Assembly (NCBI RefSeq): GCF_907164915.1
Contig: NC_061862.1
Coordinates: 124,806,641-124,870,640 of the forward strand
Direction: 5' to 3'
Source: Impatiens glandulifera
Lineage: Eukaryota; Streptophyta; Magnoliopsida; Ericales; Balsaminaceae
Length of the DNA stretch: 64,000 nucleotides
The notes under the pieces are model-generated. The model was not told the DNA's origin. It did not search any database and saw only the letters and a program-made list of their open reading frames with translations. Each line of letters begins with the position of its first letter. The first letter of the stretch is position 1. The position numbers and the translations under genes were made by a program. This document shows, in pieces, positions 35,260-46,070 of this stretch.

Positions 35260-38200
35260 ATGTTTTGAGAATGTTTAACCTAATCTATCTGTGAAAATAT
35301 TACGGAAACCCTAACCACCATTGAAAAAGTTGTTGGATATTTGTGCTTTTGTTGAAGATGGCTATTGGAGAAACGACATTGGTTGCAGAAGAATTAGCTG
35401 CTGTGAAGATTTGAGTCGGAATCTTCAATTGCTAAGAAGATGTCAACGGTCGTTAAAGTAATTCTTATTTTTGGGTGATGTTGTCTTGAGAAGAAGAGAG
35501 AAGAAGACAATGGTCTTTTGTTCTTCTCGATGGCGCCAATGGGTGTAGGTGACGAAAAGTCGTCGTGTAGGCAGCAACACCAAAATGAAGAAGATGAGGT
35601 ATATTCTTTTAACTTATTTTAATTTGGGACATATGGTCTATTAAAATACAAAAAGGAAAGAAATATATATCTCTATATATATCTCCATATATATCTATAT
35701 ATATATTCCATATAAATAGATATTATATTATGATATAATATAATATATAGAGAGAAGCCAAGAATCTTTGAAGCGGTCAACAACTAAAACTTTTTCAACT
35801 AAGACTTTTTATTTAAGTCTTGTTTGATTTTATAAAATAGGTTTAAGACCTATTTGTTCCAATTTTCACAAGTAAAGCCTTGTTTGATTTTAATCAAACT
35901 CTCAAAGCTTTATATGCTTTGATCTTGAATTTGTATTGAGGCTTATTTGACTTTAATTTCTCAAATATGGAGATTTGTGATTTATCTTCTAAGAGATTTG
36001 ATATTCGTCAATGGGGAGATTGAAAATTGGAGTTGAAAAAAAGGTGGAGTGCTTATTCGATGTTGCAGATTGTGAATGACAGTTGATGCAACATGTAAAG
36101 GGTTTTCTGACTAAAGCAGGTGTCTTTAATGTTTGTTTGCAAGAGTGTATTTTTGATATGTGTGTTTAAAGGCCGAATTTGGATTTGCATCAAACCTTGT
36201 GAGTAGGTTTTGATTGGCAATATTCGGTAAGTGCTGGTGCGAAGTTGTCAAGTGGGTGTTGATGCCTCAAGGGTTCTACCAAGAATGATAATTTCTAAGG
36301 TATGAATTGAGGGTGCACTAATCATATATATGGTTTGTTAGATTCTTTCTATGCAAGATTTTGCTAGAAGAATGTGGAGAAAAAACGATACATCTTCATG
36401 CTTGTTGAAAATTAGTTGGAGGTTCTATTATAACCGATTGTTGTCTTAGCATACATGAGTGATATTATTTCACTATGTTGAGGGCTTTGACTTGAAGAAA
36501 TTCTCGGCTGAAATGAGTTTGGAGATATTTTTCTTTAGAAAACGGTTATTGAAGAAGTAAAAAGAGAGGTAGAGAGAAAATCTAGCAGCAGATTTTCGCT
36601 TACAGCCGCACATGGTTCATCAAATTGACGATCAAAAATTCAAACGGAGTCCGATTGCGATGATATTTTGTCGAGAGGGTTGGTAACTCATTCCTCTACA
36701 TTTTCAACGGTCTGATCAAGGTATGGACGTCTCGAAGTTTGTTTTTCTGAGGCTTAAAGTGTCTGCCTAATTTATTTTTATTTGACTTATTTGGGACCAA
36801 AAAGTTTGTATCTTTTTGGTTATGACCTCATCTTATTGTAAGAGCTAATCAAGATGAAGACGGTGGTGAGATTATGTGCTTTTACACTTGACAAAAACAT
36901 GATCGAATATGGGAAGTAGTTATCAAAATGGTGTTTACCGATGATAACATTGTCGACATGTTGACTGGGCAATTCTTCAGGCCAAATTGCAAGATTACAT
37001 TGAGTTGGCGGGTGATTAAGGATTGAAACAATTTTAGTTAACACATATTATCAATGAAAGACCAGGAAGAGGAAGACTAATGAAAGACACTTATAAGTTG
37101 AGGTGGAGACATCTTGAAAGCAACTCTCAAACGACCGAGAAGAAATCATTGCATTATCTTCTAATATGAGAAGATAAATAAAAACCTTGAGTGGGATTCC
37201 TAGTCATGAAAAAGGGGCTAGATGGGAGACTCGGTTAATTCGAAGGTGATGATTTTGTTACTTCTTTTGTTCTATCTTAATTGTCTATACATTGTGGATC
37301 ATATATTAGAGAAATGGGATGATTGAGACCTTGAATAGGGATTCCTAGTCATGAAAAAGGGGCTAGATGAGAGGTTCGATCAATTCAAATGAAAGGATAT
37401 TCGATTTCTTTCAGAGAAACTATAGATGATCATTTGAAGCATGGGTGAAGACAATTGAAGAGAGTGATATTGAATATCGAAATAATATTCTTGGATTGCT
37501 AGGCATTTTTGGACTCAAGAAACTAGCATATTGCAAGTTAATGTGTTCAAGGAGAAGTATGAGGTTCAAGTTGGTTGAGTATGCAACGTTCAAGGCAAGA
37601 TGGGTGACAAATACTTTGTCAGATCTTGAGCTAGAGAAAAGAGATGTCGTGATAGCCTAATTTATTTGTTATGAAGTAGACGATAAAGGTTCGTCTTGGG
37701 TCTTCTCGTTTTTGATCGATATCTTATTTTGAGGAAGTAGACGATGGAAGTTCGTTTTGGGTGTCCTCAGTTTTTGATAGATATCTGATTTTGAAAAAGT
37801 AGACGATGAAAGTTCGTCTTGGGTCTATTCGGTATTTTGCTTTCAGTCGGTTGTTGGACTTGAAAAATAAGACACTCAGTTTGTGGCAAACAAAGGTAAA
37901 GATTATTTTGACATAATAAAAAATTGTTAATTCTAGTTTCCGCATATGTCAACGGGTATGAACAAAGATTGGGAAGAGTTGTTGAATGTCTCTAGTCGCT
38001 GAAGTAGCGTAGTTGCTAAATTTACTAGGTGTTATAAACTCTATGATTTTATCTTCTAAGGGCTTTTGAACAGAAGTGGAGGTATAATAATTTATCTCAT
38101 GAATGGCTCGAATAGTGAAGATTGATGTGTGGCTCATAACTTTTTGATGGCGCGATATACGTAATAGTGGAGATTGTTATTCTTCTAAGGGCTCTTGAGT

Positions 38201-38314
38201 GGAGTGGAGGTGAAGATTGATGGGTACGGCTCGTGTATTTCCTAAGGGACGTGAAATTCGTCAAGGTGGAGATTTATAATTTATTCATCACATCTCAATA
38301 AGCGCGGTATTCGC
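35260..38314 (+). other. Non-coding internal region of the nested element
   Basis: No conserved retrotransposon protein is detectable. It includes repeated 'GGGATTCCTAGTCATGAAAA' segments (about 37194, 37344), three 62-bp repeats (37690-37850), and repeated 'CTAAGGG...GTGGAG...' segments at 38040-38330 close to the 3' LTR. Short frames (e.g. 37445-37660) have no family match I can name. Confidence 0.75.
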
Positions 38315-38327
38315 CCAAGGTGGAGAT
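38315..38327 (+). promoter_or_regulatory. Polypurine tract of the nested element
   Basis: AAGGTGGAGAT-type purine run immediately before the 3' LTR; expected plus-strand primer. Confidence 0.75.
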
Positions 38328-38628
38328 TGTTGGGTTTTGGGCTCATATTTAATTAGAGTTTATATATTGTAATTGGGCTTTAAGCTTTATTGGGCTTAGG
38401 AGTAGTAGTTTAGTCTTTTGGCTTTTGATGTACTCCTATAAATAGAGACATTGTAACCTAGGGTTACTTGGACCATTATTCCATGGAATATCAATAGAAT
38501 GGATGACTCCCCGAGGATGTAGGCATTGTTGGCCGAACCTCGTTATATCTTGTGTTCTTTATTATTCTTTACCACTTTATCTTTATATCATCTTTTATTG
38601 CGTGTTTAGATTAGATCGTTTCTCAACA
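38328..38628 (+). repeat. Nested element 3' LTR, 301 bp
   Basis: Near-identical to 34945-35245. Confidence 0.95.
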
Positions 38629-38640
38629 AGGGTACAAATG
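38629..38640. repeat. 12-bp duplication right of the nested LTR element
   Basis: AGGGTACAAATG, followed by CTATCATC, which continues the Copia codons broken at 34944. Confidence 0.9.
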
Positions 38641-39653
38641 CTATCATCTTCCCACTAAACGAGTATTTGTTAGTCATGATGTCACTTTGTGAGAGTCAAC
38701 TCCTTATTACACCTCCAACTCATGTTTACCTCTTTAGGGAGAGAGTTTAGAAAAAGAAGAAATAAACATGGAGTCTTCTTCCACTCCCATCGACCCTCTT
38801 ACTTTTCCAAGATAGGAGGAGAGGGAAGCACCTTCTAGTGGAGAATCATGTTTACAGGAGGAAAGGGAAGCACCTTCTAGTGGAGAACCATGTTTGAAAC
38901 CTGGTAAACTGGATGGACCGAATTTGGTGACATACTCACGTAGACAACATGGAGATGCTATATTACCCCTAAATTGTCTGATTTAGAAGTTAGTCCTACA
39001 ATTGCTCCTTTTTCTATATCTCTTTCTGACCTTGATATTCTCATAGCTACTAGAAAAGGTTCTAGAAAATGTACTCAGCATCCTATTTCTAACTTCGTTT
39101 CTTATGATTATGTATCTCCTTCTTATTGTGCATTTGTTTCACTTTGTCTTCTATTCCTATTCCTTAGCGTTGGCAGGATGCTATAATTGAACCAAAGTGG
39201 GAATGTGCTATGGGTGAAAAGATGAATGATCTTAAGAAGAGTGGAACATGGGATCTTGTGACTCTTCTTGTTGGCAAAAAAATAGTTAGATGCAAATGGG
39301 TGTTCACTGTAAAATATAAGTCAGATGGGTCAATTGAAAGGTACAAGGCAAGACTGGTTGCGAAGGGGTACACACAGTCACTTAGGATTGACTATCAGGA
39401 GACGTTCTCTCCCGTCACCAAGATGAACTCTATTCGGATCCTAATTTCTTGTTCTGCCAATCTAGGATGGAATCTTTAGAAGCTTGATGTGAAGAATGCC
39501 TTTTTGCATGGCAACCTAGACGAAGAAGTTTATATGGATGTTTCTCCTGGCTTCTCATCTCACATTACAGAAGGGAAAGGGTGTAAACTCAAGAAAACTT
39601 TGTATGGGCTATAACAATCTCTTAGAGCATGGTTTGGGAGATTTCACGGTGCT
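38641..39653 (+). pseudogene. Copia integrase C-end and RT N-part
   Basis: After CYHLPTKRVFVSHDVT the linker is degraded. RT starts with EPKWECAMGEKMNDL at about 39190, SGTWDLVTL, CKWVFTVKYKSDGSIERYKARLVAKG, then [18 protein letters not shown] and [11 protein letters not shown]. In-frame stops lie at 39477-39479 and about 39612. Confidence 0.85.
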
Positions 39654-40694
39654 ATGATAAATTTTGGGTTCAAGCAGACCAACTCAGACCATACAATATT
39701 TGTTAAGAGACAAGGAGGCAAGATCAAAATATTGATTGTGTATGTCGATGACATCATTGTAATGGGTGATGATGAAGATGAGATTAACTTAATCAAACAA
39801 CGGTTGGCGACTGAGTTTGAGGTCAAAGACTTGGGTTCGTTGCGGTACTTTCTTGGGATTGAGATAGCTAGATTGTCTCGTGGGATCTTTCTCTCCCAAC
39901 AGAAGTATGTCCTTGATCTCCTATCTGATACTAGGATGTTGGGATGCAAACCTGCAGACTCACCTTTTAAAGCTAATCATAAGCTCTTCGGAGGTGTTGG
40001 TACTGAGGTGGATAAGGAGAGATGTCAACGGTTAGTCGGGAGATTTATATACCTTGCTCATACTAGACCTGACATTACATATGATGTTGGTGTTGTGAGC
40101 CAATACATGCATCATCCTCGCGAGACTCATATGGATGCAGTCTATCGCATTCTGAGATACTTGAAGGTAACATCGGGTAAGGACTTGTTGTTTAAGCCTC
40201 AAGGTCACCTAGATGTTCAAGGATATACTGACTCAAATTGGGTTGACTCCTTGGATGATAGACGTTCCACCTCAGGTTATTGTGCCTTTGTTGGAGGTAA
40301 CTTGTTAACTTGGCGCAACAAGAAACAAGCGGTGGTAGCAAGGTCTAGTGCCGAGGCAGAGTACAGAGCTATGGCTCTTGGCGTTAGTGAGCTCTTGTGG
40401 AATTGGTCCCTTCTTGTAGAACTTGGTTTCACACCAATTAGTCCTATGAATCTATTTTGTGATAACAAGGCTGCTATCTCTATTCCTCACGATCCGGTTC
40501 AACACGATCGAACCAAGCATATTGAGATTGACCGACACTTCATCAAGGAGAAGATTTCCAACGGTCTCCTATGTACCCCGTATGTAAAGACTAGCGATCA
40601 TCTAGTCGATGTCTTAACTAAGGGTCTTAGTAATAGAAATTTTGTTCTCATTATAAGCATGTTAGGCATGATGAATATCTTTGCTCCAACTTAA
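39654..40694 (+). CDS. Copia RT C-part and RNase H (open fragment)
   Basis: A 346-codon open frame in the same frame as the RT N-part. It contains the active site YVDDIIVMG at 39741-39767, DLGSLRYFLGIEI, the connection region, and RNase H blocks YTDSNWVDSLDDRRSTSGY, SSAEAEYRAMA, FCDNKAAISI and KHIEIDRHFIKEKI. In intact elements RT copies the RNA and RNase H degrades it. The first ATG is internal; the real protein would begin in gag. The open length reflects a lucky lack of stops rather than a functional gene. Confidence 0.85.
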   Translation: MINFGFKQTNSDHTIFVKRQGGKIKILIVYVDDIIVMGDDEDEINLIKQRLATEFEVKDLGSLRYFLGIEIARLSRGIFLSQQKYVLDLLSDTRMLGCKPADSPFKANHKLFGGVGTEVDKERCQRLVGRFIYLAHTRPDITYDVGVVSQYMHHPRETHMDAVYRILRYLKVTSGKDLLFKPQGHLDVQGYTDSNWVDSLDDRRSTSGYCAFVGGNLLTWRNKKQAVVARSSAEAEYRAMALGVSELLWNWSLLVELGFTPISPMNLFCDNKAAISIPHDPVQHDRTKHIEIDRHFIKEKISNGLLCTPYVKTSDHLVDVLTKGLSNRNFVLIISMLGMMNIFAPT

Positions 40695-40701
40695 GGGGGA
40701 G
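40692..40701 (+). promoter_or_regulatory. Copia polypurine tract
   Basis: AAGGGGGAG directly before the 3' LTR. Confidence 0.85.
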
Positions 40702-40888
40702 TGTTAAAATAATGGGTTAATATTGTATAGTATTTATATATTTAGGGTGTTATGTATTAAGACTCATATATATATATTAAGGCCCAAATACATTAGGTTT
40801 TAAGCCTCTTATCTTTATATATAATCTTCGTCTATTGGAGATACTGTAATTACGGAGAGCCTATTATTGAATCTTTTCATTCGTAACA
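40702..40888 (+). repeat. Copia 3' LTR
   Basis: TGTTAAAATAATGGG...TTCATTCGTAACA. It carries an additional TATATA expansion relative to the 5' LTR and several substitutions, so this Copia insertion is older than the nested element. Confidence 0.9.
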
Positions 40889-40893
40889 CTCTT

Positions 40894-41950
40894 CATCATC
40901 TTATTTTTTGGTCTCTTTTATGTAGAATTTATTTGTGGGCCCCAAAGATCGTTTGCCCTTTTGATATTCAATTCGACTATCTCTAACCGAAAAACTCATT
41001 TTCAAACTTATTTTGGTGTAAATGTCACATCAAACAGTAATTCTACTTCAACCGAAAAACTCATTCTCAAACTCAAAAGAATATTCTTATAATATTCTTT
41101 CTTACATTAACTTTTATAACTTTTTAATATCACCTTATATATTTTACAATATTATAAATTATACCATAATATTTTAATATTACTCCGTTATTTTAAATTT
41201 GATTTTAATTAATTATAAAAATTTATTAAAAAATTAAAAATTATAATACACAAACAAAATTAAAAGTTATTCTTACAAATAAAAAGGAGATAAATTTTCA
41301 AATGTTATAGTATAATTTTTGAATGTTATTATAAGTTTTGAACATTATTACAAATTTATGTTATATGAAAAATATTATATAAATGAATTAAATTATATAG
41401 ATAAATTAAAATAATAAATTATATAAATAAGTTTAATGTATAAAATGAACCTAGATTATAAAATTTTGAGTCATGAACAGTATGCGTTTGCAGAAGAAAG
41501 AAAATAGGAAAAACTCATTTTGGGTTTGAGTATTGGTATCGCTTGGAGAGAAAAAAAATCAAGTATTTCTCAAAGAAACCACTGCCGGGGAGAATTGAAA
41601 ATATGAAAGATGAAAGTCCTATATAATATGCTTATTTTTGGGTCTAGATATTTGTGCCTGGCCCAATGGCTTCTTATACAAAAATTAAAATACAAACTAA
41701 ATAAAATTAATTTAATCCCATTTTAATTGATTTGGTTTATTTCACTATTTTATTTTAAAATTTATTATAAATAGAGGGTAAGATATATGAGTATCTACAA
41801 ATATCCCTCTTAGGAAATTTTTTTGAAAATTAGACCATTTTTATTTTCCAAGTTTGACATCGTAGACTTCACAAATAACCTAATTTATAATCTCACTTAG
41901 ACTTATTTTATTTATTTAAAGAAGTTTTAAAATGATAGATATATAAAAAC
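40894..41950. other. AT-rich intergenic sequence
   Basis: No coding or structural signal found. Confidence 0.45.
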
Positions 41951-41954
41951 TTAG

Positions 41955-42136
41955 CGATCACATAATCGATGATACCTCAATTTTGGTGCTCATTGATTGC
42001 AATCACATAATCGATGATACCCGAGTTCTGGTGCTCATTGGTTGCGATCCCATAATCAATGATACCCCGATTCTGGTGCTCATTGGTTGCGATCACATAA
42101 TCGATGATACCCCTATTCTGGTGCTCATTGGTTGCC
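41955..42136. repeat. 45-bp minisatellite, about 4 units
   Basis: Unit: GCGATCACATAATCGATGAT followed by ACCCCGATTCTGGTGCTCATTGGTT. The multiple-of-three length gives a minus-strand frame with a repeated 15-residue peptide (ATNEHQNRGIIDYVI), probably fortuitous. Confidence 0.85.
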
Positions 42137-42789
42137 TTGTCGGAAAGTTTAAATCTTAAAAGATGTGTGCATTGTTCCACCCATTAAAAATGGTTAAATA
42201 GACTTTTAATTATAGCTAATGTTTTGACTAGTGATGCAAATGTCTCATCTGATCATTATGTGAGATAGCTTTTGCGTTCTTGAACGGATTAACAGGGCTT
42301 TTCATCATCTTTTGAATCAAATTGAAACCAAATACAACTTAGATAGTCCATAGACCAATTACGTAAATAGTCACAAAATTGACGCTCTTTCTCAGGTGGA
42401 GAAATGCAACATTTTAACCTCACAATACTTGTCCTGAATGCATATCTAATTAGGCTGAATCTGTGTTTAACTAGTAAGTGATAGATTAACGTCTAAAAAC
42501 TTTTACTAGTCTTATTATTTAGGAAGAATGAGCATTATCACACATGTATGATGGTTTGAGTTGTGAGAGTCTTCAAAATAGAGAACCCAAAGTATATAAT
42601 TACAAAGAGTTGTGTCAGAACATCAATTGGTCATTACTAATTTAGTTTTTTTTTCCGAAAAAATACTTTCTATCTTGAAAATGCCTCTTATCACTCAAAG
42701 ATTTCAATTTGAAATCGCCCCGTTCCGATCCAATCTGATTGGTGTGAATATTTTCGTTCTGACTAGGATCGAGACGAATCTAATAATGA
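42137..42789. other. Unassigned sequence
   Basis: No supported feature; one 61-codon frame (42612-42797) without motifs. Confidence 0.4.
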
Positions 42790-44268
42790 CTTGTTAATTA
42801 AATATTTAAATTAAAATTTTAAACATTCTTGAATCAGTCCTCTATTGAAAGATTGCAAAAACAATATTTAAAATGGTTAAGTATATTGCAGAAAACACCA
42901 TTCATGGTGAATAAATCTCGTATCTTCAATTTTCAATAAATAAGTTGAAAAATCATAAATAAATGGATATACAAAAAAAAAATATAAGCCAACCCAAAGT
43001 AGTCTTGAATCATTATTGATGAGATTGAAGACAAATAGAAGAGTTGGTTCGTGGTAAATATAGCTTAGGTTAATGTTAAATGATGATGGAGATTATCTAA
43101 TCATCACTTGACCGTCCATAAGCACAAACTTTTCAAATAAAATATAAACTTCAGAATTCAAAGACAAAAAGAGAAGAAAGAAACCAAGAATGCTGTTCTT
43201 CATAAACTAGATAAAGAGACCGCCGCTAGATAGAGAAATGTGTGAGTAGTATATTGAAATCAGGGTTGTGACTTCTATTTATATGATAGGACAATATCTA
43301 GGGTAAATGATTGGGCCTGTGAAGATGTAGTATTTTGGGCTTTGTTTTACCTTTTATTAGGACCCATTTTGGAGATTACAATTTTTAATAAATTGAATTT
43401 TATCTAATTAATCATTATTTTTATATTAAGTATAATCATTTTGTCCATTTTTTAATATGGTATAGATTTGTAACAAAATATTTCTTTCATAATTTATTAT
43501 ATTCACTATTATAAGAGAATGTATGAGACAACAACTTTAAAAAAAAAAAGAGTGTGAGATTAAAAGATAGTCTTGTTCTCTTTTATTTGTCTAACTTATA
43601 AGATACTATTTTAAAAAAACAGCATCAATATAAAAATAAATAAATTAACAAGACCTTAGATTTCTCCAAACTCTTTCTAGGCCTCTATTCAAAAATTTTT
43701 TATTTTTATTAATTATCTTATTATCAATCATATCATTTAAAGAATTTTACAAATCACTAACATATATTTTTAATTTATTTTTTATATAATAAATATTCTA
43801 ATAATAAATTATCATTAAAAATAGTCTTTAATTATATTTAAGTTTTATTTGACCTAGTTTGTTTTATAATTTAATATATTTATTATTTGAAAAATATACA
43901 ATTAGTTTATTTAGTCTTGATATATATTATATTAAAATAAATAAATTTATATTTATTAAATAAACTCAAAATCAAACAATGTCTTATAATAAGTCATCAA
44001 TCATTTTGATTATTAAAATTACTTTAATTTCTATAAAATTAGTTACCTTTTTTAGTTATATACATATTTTTATTTATTATCTCCATTCAATTTTGTTTGT
44101 ATGTTGACATTAACTTTTTTTAATAAAATTATTAGTTTTTTATTTCGTATTTTTTATAGTAAGAAAACAAATTATAAAAACTTTTCATTCATTCATACAA
44201 TAATAAGTTTGTATGGTAATTTCATTTAAAAATATTCAGATACAAGATTCAATATACCTTTCATTACA
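42790..44268. repeat. Dispersed repeat family B, copy 2, left part
   Basis: Matches 3795-4452 joined to 8463-9290. It passes uninterrupted through the point where copy 1 carries the MULE (around 43377-43385). Confidence 0.8.
44259..44268. repeat. Foldback-element target duplication, left
   Basis: TTTCATTACA, against TTTCATCACA at 45163-45172; 9 of 10 identical. Confidence 0.75.
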
Positions 44269-45162
44269 GGATGGTTTTCCAAAGTAACTTTGTTTGACGT
44301 TTACTTTCCCAAACTAACCTAATTTTTTTTTACATTTAAAATTAATTATAACCTAATTTTTTTTTTACATTTAAAATTAATTATATATAAACTAAATTAT
44401 TTATATTTTGATATGTATTTTAAATTATTATTTTTATAAATTTAATTATTTATATTTTGATATATAATTTAATTTTTTTTTTTATAAATTTGATTATTTA
44501 TATTTTAATATATATATATATATATATTTAAATTATTATTTATATAGTGCAATACATATTAAATAATTCTAATAAATAATTGATAAATACTAATAAATTT
44601 AAAATATTTTAACCATAACAATATAATAATTAAGTATTCATAAAAAAGTTTTTAAATTTATTTATTAAATATAATAACAAGATTACCATATTTCTATGGT
44701 TAAAATATAGTAATCTTGTTATTATATTTAATTAAAAATATAACTATATTTAATAAATAATTGATAATTAAATTTTTTTTATGAATATTTAATTATTATA
44801 TTGTTATGGTTAAAATATTTTAAATTTATTAGTATTTATCAATTATTTATTAAAATACTAAAGGGAATACTTATTACACTATATAAATAATAATTGAAAT
44901 GTAAATATATATATATATATATTAAAATATATTAATCAAATTTATAAAAAATAATCAAATTTAAATTATATATCAAAATATAAATAAACGAATTTATAAA
45001 ACTAATAATTTAAATTATATATCAAAATATAAATAATTTAATTTATATATAATGAATTTTAAATGTAAAAAACAAAAACAAAAACAAAAAAATGAGTTTA
45101 AATAGTAAACTAGGTTAGTTTGGAAAGTGAATGTCAAACAATGTTATTTTAGGAAACCATCC
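44269..45162. mobile_element. Foldback element, about 894 bp, nearly one long palindrome
   Basis: Left GGATGGTTTTCCAAAGTAAC and reverse complement of the right GGATGGTTTCCTAAAATAAC begin arms that stay complementary almost to the centre (about 44700-44735, where AATAACAAGATTAC faces GTAATCTTGTTATT). A 9-10-bp target duplication points to MULE-type transposition. No reading frame. The related copy at 9290-9350 lacks it. Transcribed, it would fold into a long hairpin. Confidence 0.85.
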
Positions 45163-45438
45163 TTTCATCACATCCATGGAGACGTCACTCAATTCTTTTT
45201 TTATTCGTCTAACAAAACAAATGAGAATTTATTTTATCATATTTATCCTAATAACATTATGCAATTATATAGTTGTGCATCTGTATTAATAATATTTGAT
45301 TGTTTTTCAATTGAAAAACCTTGAAAACAACTCGGATAAAATATTATAACCTATTTATTTTTTCAAATTCCAAAAGTCATCTCAATTAGAGATTGATTGA
45401 CGAGTGTTGTTTATTGAATGTCTCTCTTGCGTTGTATG
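45163..45438. repeat. Repeat family B, copy 2, right part
   Basis: Continues family B after the foldback element; matches 9340-9590 (ACTCAATTCTT, CAAATTCCAAAAGTC, GTGTTGTTTATTGAATG). Confidence 0.75.
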
Positions 45439-45850
45439 TAGGGCGGCAAAAGATTCAAGTCGCTCGTAAGCCACTCCAGAGCCGCTCGGTCAAAGTTTGA
45501 CTTGAGCTTAACTTTGACCGAGTTCGAACCGAGCTTCAGCTCATATAATGTTTGCTCGATGGTTTGTCGAGCTTTTTCGAGCCTCATAATATATAATATT
45601 TTATTTATTTATTTAATATTAAAACTCAAAATTTAAATAATATTTTTATTTTCTCTCTTTTTCTTCCAAGTCCATATGAAGGCCCATAATCCCCAAAGTA
45701 AAACCCTAATTCCTAAAGTAAAACCCTAATTCTTAATGTATCTATGTGCTTCTTCATCTAATCTAAATTGCTTTTCATCTCTTCATTTTTCTCCATTTCT
45801 TTCGATCATTCTTCATCTATTTTTTTATCCATTCTTCACCATTTCTATGC
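45439..45850. mobile_element. Fragment of the 27.4-kb hAT family, one end only
   Basis: TAGGGCGGCAAAAGATTCAA followed by GCCGCTCGGTCAAAGTTTGA and GCTCATATAATGTTTGCTCG matches the reverse complement of 29357 down to about 28990, including 'AAAGTAAAACCCTAATT' (present twice here). The other end is missing; sequence after about 45850 is unassigned up to the next LTR. Confidence 0.7.
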
Positions 45851-46070
45851 TTGTACAACTTTGAACGATTCTATCTCCATTAGTTTCCACATTCGTACAT
45901 GATTGTCTATGGCCTGTAAAAATCCGTTTCAGCTTTTGGTTCTTGATGTTGGTGGCGGCGTTGGAGGTGGCGACAGCAATGGTGGCGGTGGAGGAAGAGA
46001 TTAATCGACGATGGAGAGTGGGGAATCCATGGATTTTATTAACGGTTTGGTTGATTTGACTCATACAACA
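45851..46070. other. Unassigned sequence before a long LTR
   Basis: Contains GGTGGCGGCGTTGGAGGTGG-type GC-rich triplets. A 79-codon minus frame (45825-46064) has no recognisable feature. Confidence 0.35.

Larger units (their letters stand above)
34945..38628 (+). mobile_element. Young non-coding LTR retrotransposon (LARD-like), nested in Copia
   Basis: Two 301-bp LTRs with about two visible differences bracket a 3.08-kb internal region that has a Met-tRNA primer site and a polypurine tract but no gag, protease, RT or integrase sequence that I can detect. This fits a large retrotransposon derivative that needs proteins from another element. Longest internal frames are about 70 codons without motifs. 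It interrupts the Copia integrase-RT reading frame. A fragment of a relative lies at 24380-25525. Confidence 0.9.
32370..40888 (+). mobile_element. Ty1/Copia retrotransposon with both LTRs, interrupted by a nested LTR element
   Basis: LTRs of about 184 and 187 bp (32370-32553, 40702-40888), a methionine-tRNA primer site directly after the 5' LTR, a polypurine tract before the 3' LTR, and CTCTT on each side (32365-32369, 40889-40893). Removing the nested element leaves about 4.8 kb, normal for Copia. The gene order is gag, protease, integrase, RT, RNase H. Several in-frame stops, many of them CAA or CAG to TAA/TAG or Trp to TGA, show it is inactive. Confidence 0.95.

Noticed and set aside
39654..40694. 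346-codon frame as an expressed host gene
   Set aside because: It is the Copia RT/RNase H end, in frame with interrupted upstream RT and bounded by the element's polypurine tract and LTR.
45825..46064. 79-codon minus-strand frame with Ser/Thr/Ala stretch
   Set aside because: No motif; lies between a hAT fragment and an LTR and reflects GGTGGCGG-type triplets.
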